A DNA stretch of 12,753 bases from Anaerolineae bacterium (lineage in GTDB: Bacteria > Chloroflexota > Anaerolineae > Anaerolineales > UBA11858): the NCBI GenBank assembly GCA_003694235.1, contig RFKO01000107.1:1-12753 (forward strand), in the 5' to 3' direction. Position numbers and translations under genes: made by a program. The notes below the pieces were generated by a model, which had not been told where the DNA came from, ran no database searches, and saw only the letters and a list, made by a program, of their open reading frames with translations. This document shows positions 1 to 6,108 of this stretch, piece after piece. The number at the start of each line of letters is the position of its first letter. The first letter of the stretch is position 1.

Positions 1-444
1 CACGCCATGATCCTGGAAGTAGATCCCGAGACCTGCATGGTGGAAATCAAGCGCTATGTCGTGGTAGAAGACTGCGGTGTAATGCTCAACCCCATGATTG
101 TGGAGGGGCAGATCCACGGCGGCGTCTCGATGGGCATCGGACAGGCCTTTTACGAGAAACTCCACTATGACGAGAACGGGCAATTGCTGAACGCCTCTTT
201 GATGGACTATCTGATACCCGGTGCGCATGAGATGCCGCGCCAGTTCGAGGTTGGTCACCTGGAAACCCGTTCACCGTTGAATGAAATCGGCAGCAAGGGC
301 GTGGGCGAGGCCGGCGCGATTCCCGTGCCTGCTTTGTTTGCCCAGGCGCTGGAAAATGCTTTCTATGATCGAAAACTGGAAATTCTGGAAACTCCGCTCA
401 GCCCCAACCGGCTGTTCGAGCTACTGAAGGAGAGCGCGGCATGA
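1..444 (+). CDS. Molybdenum hydroxylase large subunit (xanthine dehydrogenase/CoxL-type), C-terminal part only
   Basis: This is the last 147 codons of a molybdopterin-binding subunit. The frame is open from base 1 and the 5' part lies outside the window, so the ATG at position 7 is an internal Met, not a start. The fragment shows the family's C-terminal hallmarks: an EDCGVMLNPMIVEGQIHGG segment, then GIGQAFYE, and the GSKGVGEAG segment. The Glu of GVGEAG (codon 307-309) sits where the catalytic Glu of xanthine dehydrogenases and CO dehydrogenases lies (GEPP in bovine xanthine oxidase). The family hydroxylates aromatic N-heterocycles, purines, aldehydes or CO using Mo-pterin and passes electrons to 2Fe-2S and FAD subunits. 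The substrate-defining loop, such as CoxL's active-site Cys motif, is upstream and unseen, so the substrate cannot be assigned. It overlaps the coxG-like gene by ATGA, suggesting translational coupling. The XdhC gene at the right edge fits a Mo enzyme in this cluster. Confidence 0.9.
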   Translation, partial: HAMILEVDPETCMVEIKRYVVVEDCGVMLNPMIVEGQIHGGVSMGIGQAFYEKLHYDENGQLLNASLMDYLIPGAHEMPRQFEVGHLETRSPLNEIGSKGVGEAGAIPVPALFAQALENAFYDRKLEILETPLSPNRLFELLKESAA

Positions 445-890
445 AAATTTCAGGCGATTATGTTTTCGACGCCCCACGCGAGACCGTCTGGCGTGTGCTG
501 CGCGATCCCGATGTGCTGGCCAGCGCATTGCCGGGAACGCAGCGTCTGGAACGGGTGGACGAGAACGTCTACCAGGGCGAGATGAAAGTCCGTATCGGCC
601 CGGTAGGCGGCAAGTTTGGCGGCAAGATCACGCTGTCGGATGAGGTCCCTCCTGAACGGTACACCATGACGGTGGAAGGCGAAGGGAGTACCGGTTTCCT
701 CAAAGGCGTGGGCAACATTACGCTGGAAGCTCTGGATGATGGTCGCACCCGCATGGTGTATGCCGGTGAGGTGCAGATTGGCGGCCGGGTCGCCAGCGTG
801 GGGCAGCGCCTGTTCGACAGCGTCAGCAGAAGTATCATCCGGCAGGGCCTGGATAAAATCAATCAGGCCTTGCAGGACGAGGGGGAGTGA
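441..890 (+). CDS. coxG: CoxG-like SRPBCC-family protein (carbon monoxide dehydrogenase subunit G family)
   Basis: A 149-residue protein that begins MKISGDYVFDAP with the typical W-x-x-L-x-D-P-x-V-L-x-x-x-L-P-G-T motif (residues about 16-35). A beta-rich SRPBCC domain follows, containing the VGPVGGKF-like stretch (here IGPVGGKFGGKI) and GEG.STGF, and the protein ends in an amphipathic helix (VGQRLFDSVSRSIIRQGLDKIN). This is the CoxG/PF06240 pattern. In aerobic CO dehydrogenase operons CoxG helps anchor the enzyme to the membrane, and related short forms accompany many xanthine dehydrogenase-like Mo hydroxylases. This copy lacks the long C-terminal extension and hydrophobic tail of the longer CoxG proteins, so a membrane-recruitment role is unproven here. 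The ATG overlaps the stop of the Mo hydroxylase (ATGA), so the two are probably made together. The family is secure; the exact function is not. Confidence 0.88.
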   Translation: MKISGDYVFDAPRETVWRVLRDPDVLASALPGTQRLERVDENVYQGEMKVRIGPVGGKFGGKITLSDEVPPERYTMTVEGEGSTGFLKGVGNITLEALDDGRTRMVYAGEVQIGGRVASVGQRLFDSVSRSIIRQGLDKINQALQDEGE

Positions 891-926
891 TACCCTTGGT
901 GTGAATACAGTCGCTTTCAGCGGTTG

Positions 927-938
927 TAGAAATTTCTA
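927..938. promoter_or_regulatory. 12-bp perfect palindrome upstream of the transporter operon
   Basis: TAGAAATTTCTA is an exact inverted repeat in the 140-bp gap between coxG and the BMP lipoprotein gene. Its position just ahead of a purine-rich Shine-Dalgarno-like run fits an operator or a promoter-proximal site for the importer operon. No convincing -35/-10 pair was found around it. The matching regulator is unknown. Confidence 0.3.
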
Positions 939-959
939 GAGGAAAAGGAGGAAGGCTTA

Positions 960-1016
960 TTGAAGAATAACCGAGAAGAAACCACCCCGTCCGTTCAATC
1001 CGTATTCGATGAATGA
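960..1016 (+). CDS. Possible 18-codon leader ORF (TTG start) ahead of the BMP lipoprotein gene
   Basis: A very strong Shine-Dalgarno sequence, AAAAGGAGG (943-951), lies 8 bases before a TTG at 960. That TTG opens an 18-codon frame, LKNNREETTPSVQSVFDE, ending at TGA 1014-1016. The stop overlaps the start of the next Shine-Dalgarno (AAGGAGGA, 1016-1023), which serves the lipoprotein ATG at 1031. The arrangement would suit a translated leader that couples to, or modulates, the importer receptor. The peptide shows no run of a single amino acid that would suggest classical attenuation and no recognisable domain. It may equally be a chance frame behind an A/G-rich segment, so the call is tentative. 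Confidence 0.22.
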   Translation: MKNNREETTPSVQSVFDE

Positions 1017-1030
1017 AGGAGGAAGAAACC

Positions 1031-2365
1031 ATGCGTAAGACAATCTATCTGTTGCTGGCCTTGTTGTTCGTGGCGGCGATGGCCCTGGCGGCCTGCAAGC
1101 CTGCGCCGGCCGAAATGCCCGCCGGCGGGGAAGCTGGCGAGGGCGAGAGCGCCGCGGCTGAAGGCGCCGAGGGCGGAGAAGGGGCGGAAGCCGGCGCGGC
1201 CGCTGAGAGCGGTGTGGAAGTCATGCCCGCAGAAGGCTTGACCCTGGCGATCGAACATTTCAGCATCATCGAGGGGACAACCTGGTCGGGTGCGCACCAT
1301 CGCGCCGGTCAGCGTATCGCCGAAAAATATGACAACGTGGACTACGTCTACCGCGAGGAAGTTGGCCCCGATCTCTCCGTCCCCTTTGCTGAGGAGTTGA
1401 TCGCCGATGGCGCCGACATCGTGGTCGGCAATGCCGAGTTCATGGGCATGCCGCTGCTCGATCTGACCGATAAGTATCCCGATGTCAACTTTGTCTCTAT
1501 CATCGCCAGCGATCTGACCACCAAGGATAACTTCCTGCGTGTCTTCCCGCGCCAATACCAGGCGCTGTACCTGGAGGGCCTGATCGCCGGTGCGTTGACC
1601 GAGACCGGTAACATCGGCATCGTTTCCGCCTTCCCTTCGGTGCAGGTGATCCGCCGCACGGCCGGATTCTACCTGGGCGTGATGGATGCCGCCGAGCTGC
1701 TGGGCAAGGATGTCAACGTGTATGTCAAGTACGCCGGTGACTGGTACCTGCCGCAGGAGGAGCGCGACATCGCCACCACTCTGGTCGAGCAATACAACGT
1801 GGATGTGATCACCCACCAGACCGACTCTGGCTCACCGCTGGATGTGGCCGTTGAGAAGGGCATCTGGTTTGTGGGTAAGGATATGGACATCGTAGGCTTC
1901 TACGGTTGGGCTGATACCAACACGGTGGCCGTCTCCTTCGACACGCGTTGGGAAGTGCTGTACGACAAGATCATCCAGGCGATGCTGGCGGGTGAGAAGC
2001 CGCCGCAGGTGCTCTACCTCGGCATGGAATCCACCATGACGCTGGCCGACGGAACGGTTGAATCCACCGTTGACATCATGAACGACAACAAGGTCGGCGT
2101 GGATGCCATCAGCCCGGCTGCCCTGGAGAAGCTGCCTCAGGAGATCGTTGACCTGGTGAAGCAGCGCCGCGACCAGATGATGAAAGGCGAGTGGGACCCC
2201 TTCACCGCGCACGCCTTCGTCAGCAACGGCACCGGTCTGGAACTGGAAGGCACACCCATCCCCGAGGCCGGCACGGAAGTCAAACCCGCGGGCGAAGAAC
2301 CCACCGTGGAGTGGCTGCTCTCGCAGTTCAACTTTGACCTGCAAGGGCTGACCATCCTCGAGTAG
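1031..2365 (+). CDS. BMP-family ABC transporter substrate-binding lipoprotein (nucleoside/purine-type receptor)
   Basis: A 444-residue receptor. The ATG at 1031 is preferred over the in-frame ATG at 1013 because AAGGAGGA (1016-1023) lies 7 bases upstream and the signal peptide then starts cleanly as MRKTIYLLLALLFVAAMALAAC. The lipobox is LAAC with the lipidated Cys at residue 22. A low-complexity linker of about 45 residues rich in Ala, Gly and Glu follows before the folded domain. The remainder matches the BMP/PnrA family: a GTTWSGAHHRAGQRIAEKY opening, ADIVVGNAEFMGMPLLDL, FPRQYQALYLEGLIAGALT, and the VDVITHQTDSGSPLDVA segment that contributes to ligand binding. BMP proteins bind nucleosides or related compounds for import. 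The three downstream genes encode the matching ATPase and permeases. Context (cytosine deaminase, Mo hydroxylase) favours a nucleobase or nucleoside ligand, but the ligand is not readable from sequence. Confidence 0.9.
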   Translation: MRKTIYLLLALLFVAAMALAACKPAPAEMPAGGEAGEGESAAAEGAEGGEGAEAGAAAESGVEVMPAEGLTLAIEHFSIIEGTTWSGAHHRAGQRIAEKYDNVDYVYREEVGPDLSVPFAEELIADGADIVVGNAEFMGMPLLDLTDKYPDVNFVSIIASDLTTKDNFLRVFPRQYQALYLEGLIAGALTETGNIGIVSAFPSVQVIRRTAGFYLGVMDAAELLGKDVNVYVKYAGDWYLPQEERDIATTLVEQYNVDVITHQTDSGSPLDVAVEKGIWFVGKDMDIVGFYGWADTNTVAVSFDTRWEVLYDKIIQAMLAGEKPPQVLYLGMESTMTLADGTVESTVDIMNDNKVGVDAISPAALEKLPQEIVDLVKQRRDQMMKGEWDPFTAHAFVSNGTGLELEGTPIPEAGTEVKPAGEEPTVEWLLSQFNFDLQGLTILE

Positions 2366-2388
2366 GTCGCCCGATTCGGAGAGTTTGT

Positions 2389-2416
2389 GGGGGCTCCTCT
2401 CATCGGGGGGAGCCCC
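2389..2416 (+). terminator. Stem-loop after the lipoprotein gene (partial terminator or mRNA-processing hairpin)
   Basis: GGGGCTCC (2390-2397) pairs perfectly with GGAGCCCC (2409-2416) across an 11-base loop, giving an 8-bp GC-rich stem 24 bases after the stop codon. The downstream bases TCTATCTCTGTG are pyrimidine-rich but lack a real T-run, so termination would be inefficient. A hairpin here, between a receptor gene and its ATPase gene, would allow more receptor than ATPase to be made, by partial termination or by protecting the 3' end of the receptor message. That role is inferred from position and from the known need for excess binding protein. Confidence 0.5.
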
Positions 2417-2438
2417 TCTATCTCTGTGTCCTTCGCCT

Positions 2439-2480
2439 CCTGATCCCTGATTCCTGATCCCTGCTACCCGATTCCTGTTC
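2439..2480. repeat. Six-copy heptanucleotide tandem repeat (CCTGATY) abutting the ATPase start
   Basis: Consecutive heptamers are CCTGATC, CCTGATT, CCTGATC, CCTGCTA, CCCGATT and CCTGTTC, filling 42 bp that end four bases before the ATG at 2485. The first three differ only in their last base and the later copies are more degraded. The array occupies the place where a ribosome binding site would normally be. Confidence 0.75.
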
Positions 2481-2484
2481 ACCC

Positions 2485-4026
2485 ATGACACAAGAAGAGA
2501 AATCTCAACCCGTATTGTCTGCTCGTGGAATCACCAAGCGCTTCCCGGGTGTGGTCGCCAATGATGGGATTGATTTCGACATTCGTCCCGGCGAAATCCA
2601 CGCCATTTTGGGGGAGAACGGCGCCGGAAAAACCACGTTGATGAACATCCTCTTTGGGCTGTATCAGCCGGACGAGGGTGAAATCTATATTCATGGGGAG
2701 AAAGTCGAGTTCAAATCCCCGTTGGACGCCATCGAACATGGTATCGGCATGGTGCATCAGCATCGCAAGCTGGTGGAGGCTCACACCGTGCTGGAGAATA
2801 TTGTGCTGGGGCATCCTCATGCCGGAACGATCCTCAACCTGCGCCGCGCCGAACAAGAGGTGCGCAAATTGTGCGAGGAGTACGGATTCAAAGTGGACTT
2901 TCGCGCCAAAGTCTGGCAGCTTTCGGAGGGGGAAAAGCAAATGGTGGAAATTCTCAAAGCGTTGTATCGCGGGGCAAAAATTCTGATTCTGGATGAGCCG
3001 ACCTCCGCTTTGACGCCGGTAGAGACCCGCCTGCTGCTGGATTCGGTGCAGGCCATGGCGAAGAAAGACCTTGCCATCGTGCCCTTCATCACGCACAAGC
3101 TGCCCATCGTGCTCGAAATCAGCGACCGGGTGACTGTGTTGCGCAAAGGCAAGGTGGTGGCGCGCCTGGAAACGCGCCATGCTACCGAGAAAAGTCTGGC
3201 GCGCGAGATGGTGGGACGCGATGTGTTGTTCCGCGTCGAGCGACAGGAAGTCGAGCCGGGAAAACCGGTGCTGGAAGTGGAAGACCTGGTGGTGCAGAGC
3301 GACAAAGGTTTCCTGGCGGTGGAAGGGGTTTCCTTCACCATTCGGGAGGGGGAAATCTTCGGGCTGGCCGGGGTTTCCGGCAATGGTCAGCAAGAGCTGG
3401 TGGAGGCCCTGGCGGGTTTGCGCAAGCCGGTGAGCGGTCGCATCGTCCTCGATGGCGTGGATGTCACCCATCTGCCGCCGCTGGAGCGCTGGAAGACCGG
3501 CCTGGGGTATATTCCCGCCGACCGCATCCACATGGGTTCGATCGGCGATTTCACCCTGGTGGAAAATGTGCTGTTGAATTATTACTTCGATCAGGAGTAC
3601 AACCGCGGCGGCATTCTGGATTATCGCAAGGCGCGCCAGATGACCGAACAGCTGATCGAAGAGTTCAATGTGGCTACGCCGGGGCCGGATGTGCTCGGAC
3701 GCAATCTTTCCGGCGGCAACTTGCAGAAGGTGATCCTGGCGCGGGTGTTGTCACGCCGCCCGCGATTGGTGATCGCCGATTTGCCCTCGCAGGGGCTGGA
3801 TGTCGGCGCGACCGAGTTCGTGCGCAATAAGCTGGTTGAAGCCAAAGTCAATGGAGCGGCCGTGCTGCTGATTTCCGAGGATTTGGACGAAATCCTGGAT
3901 ATCAGCGATTGGGTGGCACCGATCTACGAAGGGCGTTTTATGGGCATTGTGCCCGCTGCAGAGGCCGAACGCGAGAAGATCGGTGTGATGATGGCCGGAT
4001 ACAACGCAGAGGGTGTGGCGCAATGA
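2485..4026 (+). CDS. ABC transporter ATP-binding protein with two ATPase domains (BMP-type nucleoside/simple-sugar importer)
   Basis: A 513-residue ATPase with tandem ABC domains, energising import with the two downstream permeases. Domain 1: Walker A GENGAGKTT (K49), signature LSEGEKQ (about 146-152), Walker B ILILDEPTSA (D170/E171). Domain 2: a degenerate Walker A, GVSGNGQQ (about 296-303), without the Lys, signature LSGGNLQK (from about 408), and a Walker B region VIADLPSQGLDVG in which Leu replaces the catalytic Glu. A non-canonical second site is usual for the RbsA/YufO class, so one catalytic site per chain is expected. The length matches the family (about 500-520). The upstream frame is closed by TGA at 2455, so ATG 2485 is the only good start, yet no Shine-Dalgarno precedes it; a heptamer repeat lies there instead. 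The 3' end overlaps the first permease by ATGA. Confidence 0.95.
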   Translation: MTQEEKSQPVLSARGITKRFPGVVANDGIDFDIRPGEIHAILGENGAGKTTLMNILFGLYQPDEGEIYIHGEKVEFKSPLDAIEHGIGMVHQHRKLVEAHTVLENIVLGHPHAGTILNLRRAEQEVRKLCEEYGFKVDFRAKVWQLSEGEKQMVEILKALYRGAKILILDEPTSALTPVETRLLLDSVQAMAKKDLAIVPFITHKLPIVLEISDRVTVLRKGKVVARLETRHATEKSLAREMVGRDVLFRVERQEVEPGKPVLEVEDLVVQSDKGFLAVEGVSFTIREGEIFGLAGVSGNGQQELVEALAGLRKPVSGRIVLDGVDVTHLPPLERWKTGLGYIPADRIHMGSIGDFTLVENVLLNYYFDQEYNRGGILDYRKARQMTEQLIEEFNVATPGPDVLGRNLSGGNLQKVILARVLSRRPRLVIADLPSQGLDVGATEFVRNKLVEAKVNGAAVLLISEDLDEILDISDWVAPIYEGRFMGIVPAAEAEREKIGVMMAGYNAEGVAQ

Positions 4027-5144
4027 AAATCGGCAAGAACGAATTCAAGCTGGAAAAACGGACTTCACTCAGCGGCTGGCAGGCGACCTCGATCGCGGTG
4101 CTGGCTGTGCTGATGACCTTGTTTTTGTTCGGATTCATCTTCTTGCAGGCGGGCATTTCCCCTGGGATGGCATACCGTGAGATCTTCTCGTATGCCTTTG
4201 CCAACAAGCACGGCCTGCCGCTGACGCTGAATCGCTTTATCTTCCTTCTGTTTACCACTTACGCCTTCATTTTGCCCGCGCGGGCCGGGTTGTGGAACAT
4301 CGGCATGACCGGGCAGATGTACGCCGGCGCGTTGAGCGCCTTCGCCGTGCTGTACGCCTTTGGGGCGCAGCAATCCAAATCGCTGGAACTCTCCGCCGGT
4401 CTGGTCATCCCGCTGATGGTGCTGGCCTCCATGCTGGGCGGCCTGGTCATCGGCGCGATCGCCGGTTATTTCAAGGGGAAGTTCGACACCAACGAGATCG
4501 TGCTGACCATGATGTTGAACTTCATCCTGTTCTGGCTGGTTTCGTTCATGATCAAAGAGGGCGGCCTGTTCATGAACCCGGGCGGCCGTGGGGAGAGTTT
4601 TGAGTTGCCGCCTTCGGTGTACGCGCCGTTGATCGGCGGCGTGCCGTTCACCGGCCTGGTGGCTGTTCTGATCGGATTCGCGCTGGAGTTCCTGTTCGAC
4701 CGCACGCAACTGGGCTACCAGATCAAGGCGTTCGGAAAGAGTCCGCGCGCCGCGCGCTATGCCGGCATTGACACCTTCAAAATCCCTTTCATGGTGTTTC
4801 TGTTGGGCGGCGCGATCGCCGGCCTGGCCGGCTATCACTATTTCGCCGCCGTGCCGGGCGTGTACAAGATCGCCCGCAATTACGGCCAGTTTGGCGACCT
4901 GGCGTTTTACGGCATCATCTGCGGGTTGATCTCGCAGAGCAACCCGCTGGCCTCGATGCCGGTGGCCCTGCTCTTTGGCGGCCTTTCCATTGGGGGACGC
5001 TTTGTGCAGGGTAAATTGCACATGGCCTTTGGCGTGGATTACGCTTTGCTGGGTGTGCTGATGATTACGCTGGTGGCGTTCCAGTTCTTCTATCGCTACC
5101 GCATTGTGCGCGTTTCTCTGGACGAGGAGGACGGTCATGCTTGA
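4023..5144 (+). CDS. ABC transporter permease 1 (BPD_transp_2 / YufP-like)
   Basis: A 373-residue integral membrane protein. The ATG at 4023 overlaps the ATPase stop as ATGA; upstream in-frame starts such as 3909 would lie inside the ATPase gene and are rejected. A basic N-terminus (MKIGKNEFKLEKR) is followed by a first hydrophobic segment (about 20-43) and roughly eight to ten membrane segments in all. The family signature GLWNIGMTGQMYAGAL (about 90-105) matches the G-x-x-N-I-G-x-x-G-Q motif of nucleoside/simple-sugar permeases. The later FGKSPRAARYAGI segment is the cytoplasmic coupling loop that contacts the ATPase. It is expected to pair with permease 2 to form the translocation channel. 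Family assignment is firm; the transported substrate is unknown. Confidence 0.93.
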   Translation: MKIGKNEFKLEKRTSLSGWQATSIAVLAVLMTLFLFGFIFLQAGISPGMAYREIFSYAFANKHGLPLTLNRFIFLLFTTYAFILPARAGLWNIGMTGQMYAGALSAFAVLYAFGAQQSKSLELSAGLVIPLMVLASMLGGLVIGAIAGYFKGKFDTNEIVLTMMLNFILFWLVSFMIKEGGLFMNPGGRGESFELPPSVYAPLIGGVPFTGLVAVLIGFALEFLFDRTQLGYQIKAFGKSPRAARYAGIDTFKIPFMVFLLGGAIAGLAGYHYFAAVPGVYKIARNYGQFGDLAFYGIICGLISQSNPLASMPVALLFGGLSIGGRFVQGKLHMAFGVDYALLGVLMITLVAFQFFYRYRIVRVSLDEEDGHA

Positions 5145-6012
5145 GTTTATTACCCGCAGCCTGGATGCTTCAATGATCTTTACGCTCGCGGCGTTGGGCG
5201 AGCTGATCGGTCAGCGGTCGGGCATCTTGAACGTGGGCGTGGAAGGGGTGATGCTCTTCGGCGCCACGTTGGGCTTCATCGTCGCGCAAACAACCGGCAG
5301 TTATGTGCTGGGCTTCCTAACTGCCGTTCTGATCGGCGGCATCATCGGCCTGCTGCATGCTGCCTTTTCCGTGGTGCTGGGGGGCGACCAGGTTGTCAGC
5401 GGTATGGGCATCTGGATTGTGGGCTTTGGCCTGACCACTTACATTGGCAGCCCGTACACCGGCCCGCTGGGGATGGAGCGCATCCCTGCGGTGCTGGGTG
5501 TCTCCCCCTTCTTCTTCGTGGGAGTGCTGCTGGTGTTGATCACCTGGTTTGTGTTGCAAAAAACCAGCCTGGGGCTGGCCATCCGCTCGGTGGGGGAGAA
5601 CCCGGCGGTGGCTGAGGTCTCCGGCATCAAAGTGGCCCGGCTGCGCATTCTGTGCGAAACGGTAGCCGGCATGTTGATGGGTCTGGCCGGCGCGGTGTAT
5701 GCGCTGAATTACAACCCGGTCTGGAATTACAACTTCCTGATGGGATGGGGCTTCATCGCCCTGGCGCTGGTTTTCTTCTCGATGTGGAACCCCTGGTTTT
5801 TGTTGGGCGGGGCGTTGCTGTTCGGCACGATGTGGCAGCTTTCTCTGAACCCGGAAATGGTGTTGCCCGGCGTCCTGTCTCGCTATATCTGGCGGACTGT
5901 TCCCTTCATCGTCACTTCGATTGCGCTGGTGCTGATGTCCACGCCGTGGTTCCGCACGCGCTGGGGAGCGGCGCGGCCGCAAGCCCTGGGGCTGCCCTAC
6001 GAGAAGGATTGA
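5137..6012 (+). CDS. ABC transporter permease 2 (BPD_transp_2 / YufQ-like)
   Basis: A 291-residue membrane protein, the usual partner of the longer permease 1. ATG 5137 is chosen because GAGGAGGA ends a few bases upstream and the protein then starts MLEFITRSLDASMIFTLAALG as in homologues; a TTG at 5104 would add 11 unlikely residues. It overlaps permease 1 by 8 bases. Signatures are GQRSGILNVGVEGVMLFGA (about 22-40) and the coupling-loop stretch LAIRSVGENPAVAEVSGIKV, followed by hydrophobic segments ending in TPWFRTRWGA. Receptor, ATPase and both permeases give a complete importer with no frame damage. It is the last gene of the transporter set before a promoter-like region. Confidence 0.93.
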   Translation: MLEFITRSLDASMIFTLAALGELIGQRSGILNVGVEGVMLFGATLGFIVAQTTGSYVLGFLTAVLIGGIIGLLHAAFSVVLGGDQVVSGMGIWIVGFGLTTYIGSPYTGPLGMERIPAVLGVSPFFFVGVLLVLITWFVLQKTSLGLAIRSVGENPAVAEVSGIKVARLRILCETVAGMLMGLAGAVYALNYNPVWNYNFLMGWGFIALALVFFSMWNPWFLLGGALLFGTMWQLSLNPEMVLPGVLSRYIWRTVPFIVTSIALVLMSTPWFRTRWGAARPQALGLPYEKD

Positions 6013-6017
6013 TGTGA

Positions 6018-6049
6018 TTGACGTCAGTTGTCTGACAATTGTACAATTG
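6018..6049 (+). promoter_or_regulatory. Promoter with three overlapping dyads (GntR/FadR-like operators) for the decarboxylase genes
   Basis: TTGACG (6018-6023) and TACAAT (6042-6047) form a sigma70-like pair with an 18-base spacer, each one mismatch from consensus, predicting a start near 6054. Three dyads cover this stretch. They are TGACGTCA (6019-6026); the imperfect dyad centred on TTGTCTGACAA (6028-6038), which extends to 6025-6041 with 7 of 8 arm pairs matching; and the perfect 14-bp palindrome CAATTGTACAATTG (6036-6049), which covers the -10. The TTGTCNGACAA and TTGTACAA cores fit the TNGTNNNACNA pattern bound by FadR-subfamily GntR repressors. A protein bound here would block RNA polymerase, so repression relieved by a metabolite is the simplest reading. 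The regulator gene is not in the window. Confidence 0.55.
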
Positions 6050-6059
6050 AGGTAGGGCG

Positions 6060-6078
6060 GGGTGGTCATGCACCACCC
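6060..6078 (+). terminator. GC-rich hairpin between permease 2 and mmdA
   Basis: GGGTGGT (6060-6066) pairs with ACCACCC (6072-6078) around the 5-base loop CATGC. A short TCGCTTTATC follows, so it could be a weak terminator for the importer operon. It would also lie at the start of the 5' leader of the mmdA message if the predicted start near 6054 is right. The poor T-run leaves both readings open. Confidence 0.4.
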
Positions 6079-6108
6079 TCGCTTTATCTACTCTATGATG
6101 GAGGCTCA

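Noticed and set aside
3340..3800. Second ATPase domain as a damaged or inactivated gene part
   Set aside because: Loss of the Walker A Lys and the catalytic Glu in the second domain is normal for the RbsA/YufO class and is not a sign of decay.
3909..4022. N-terminal extension of permease 1 from 3909
   Set aside because: It lies wholly inside the ATPase gene in another frame; the ATGA overlap at 4023 gives a basic N-terminus leading into the first membrane segment.
6028..6108. N-terminal extension of mmdA from a TTG at 6028
   Set aside because: It would place coding sequence over the promoter dyads and hairpin, has no ribosome site, and homologues begin near the Met at 6109, which has GGAGG upstream.
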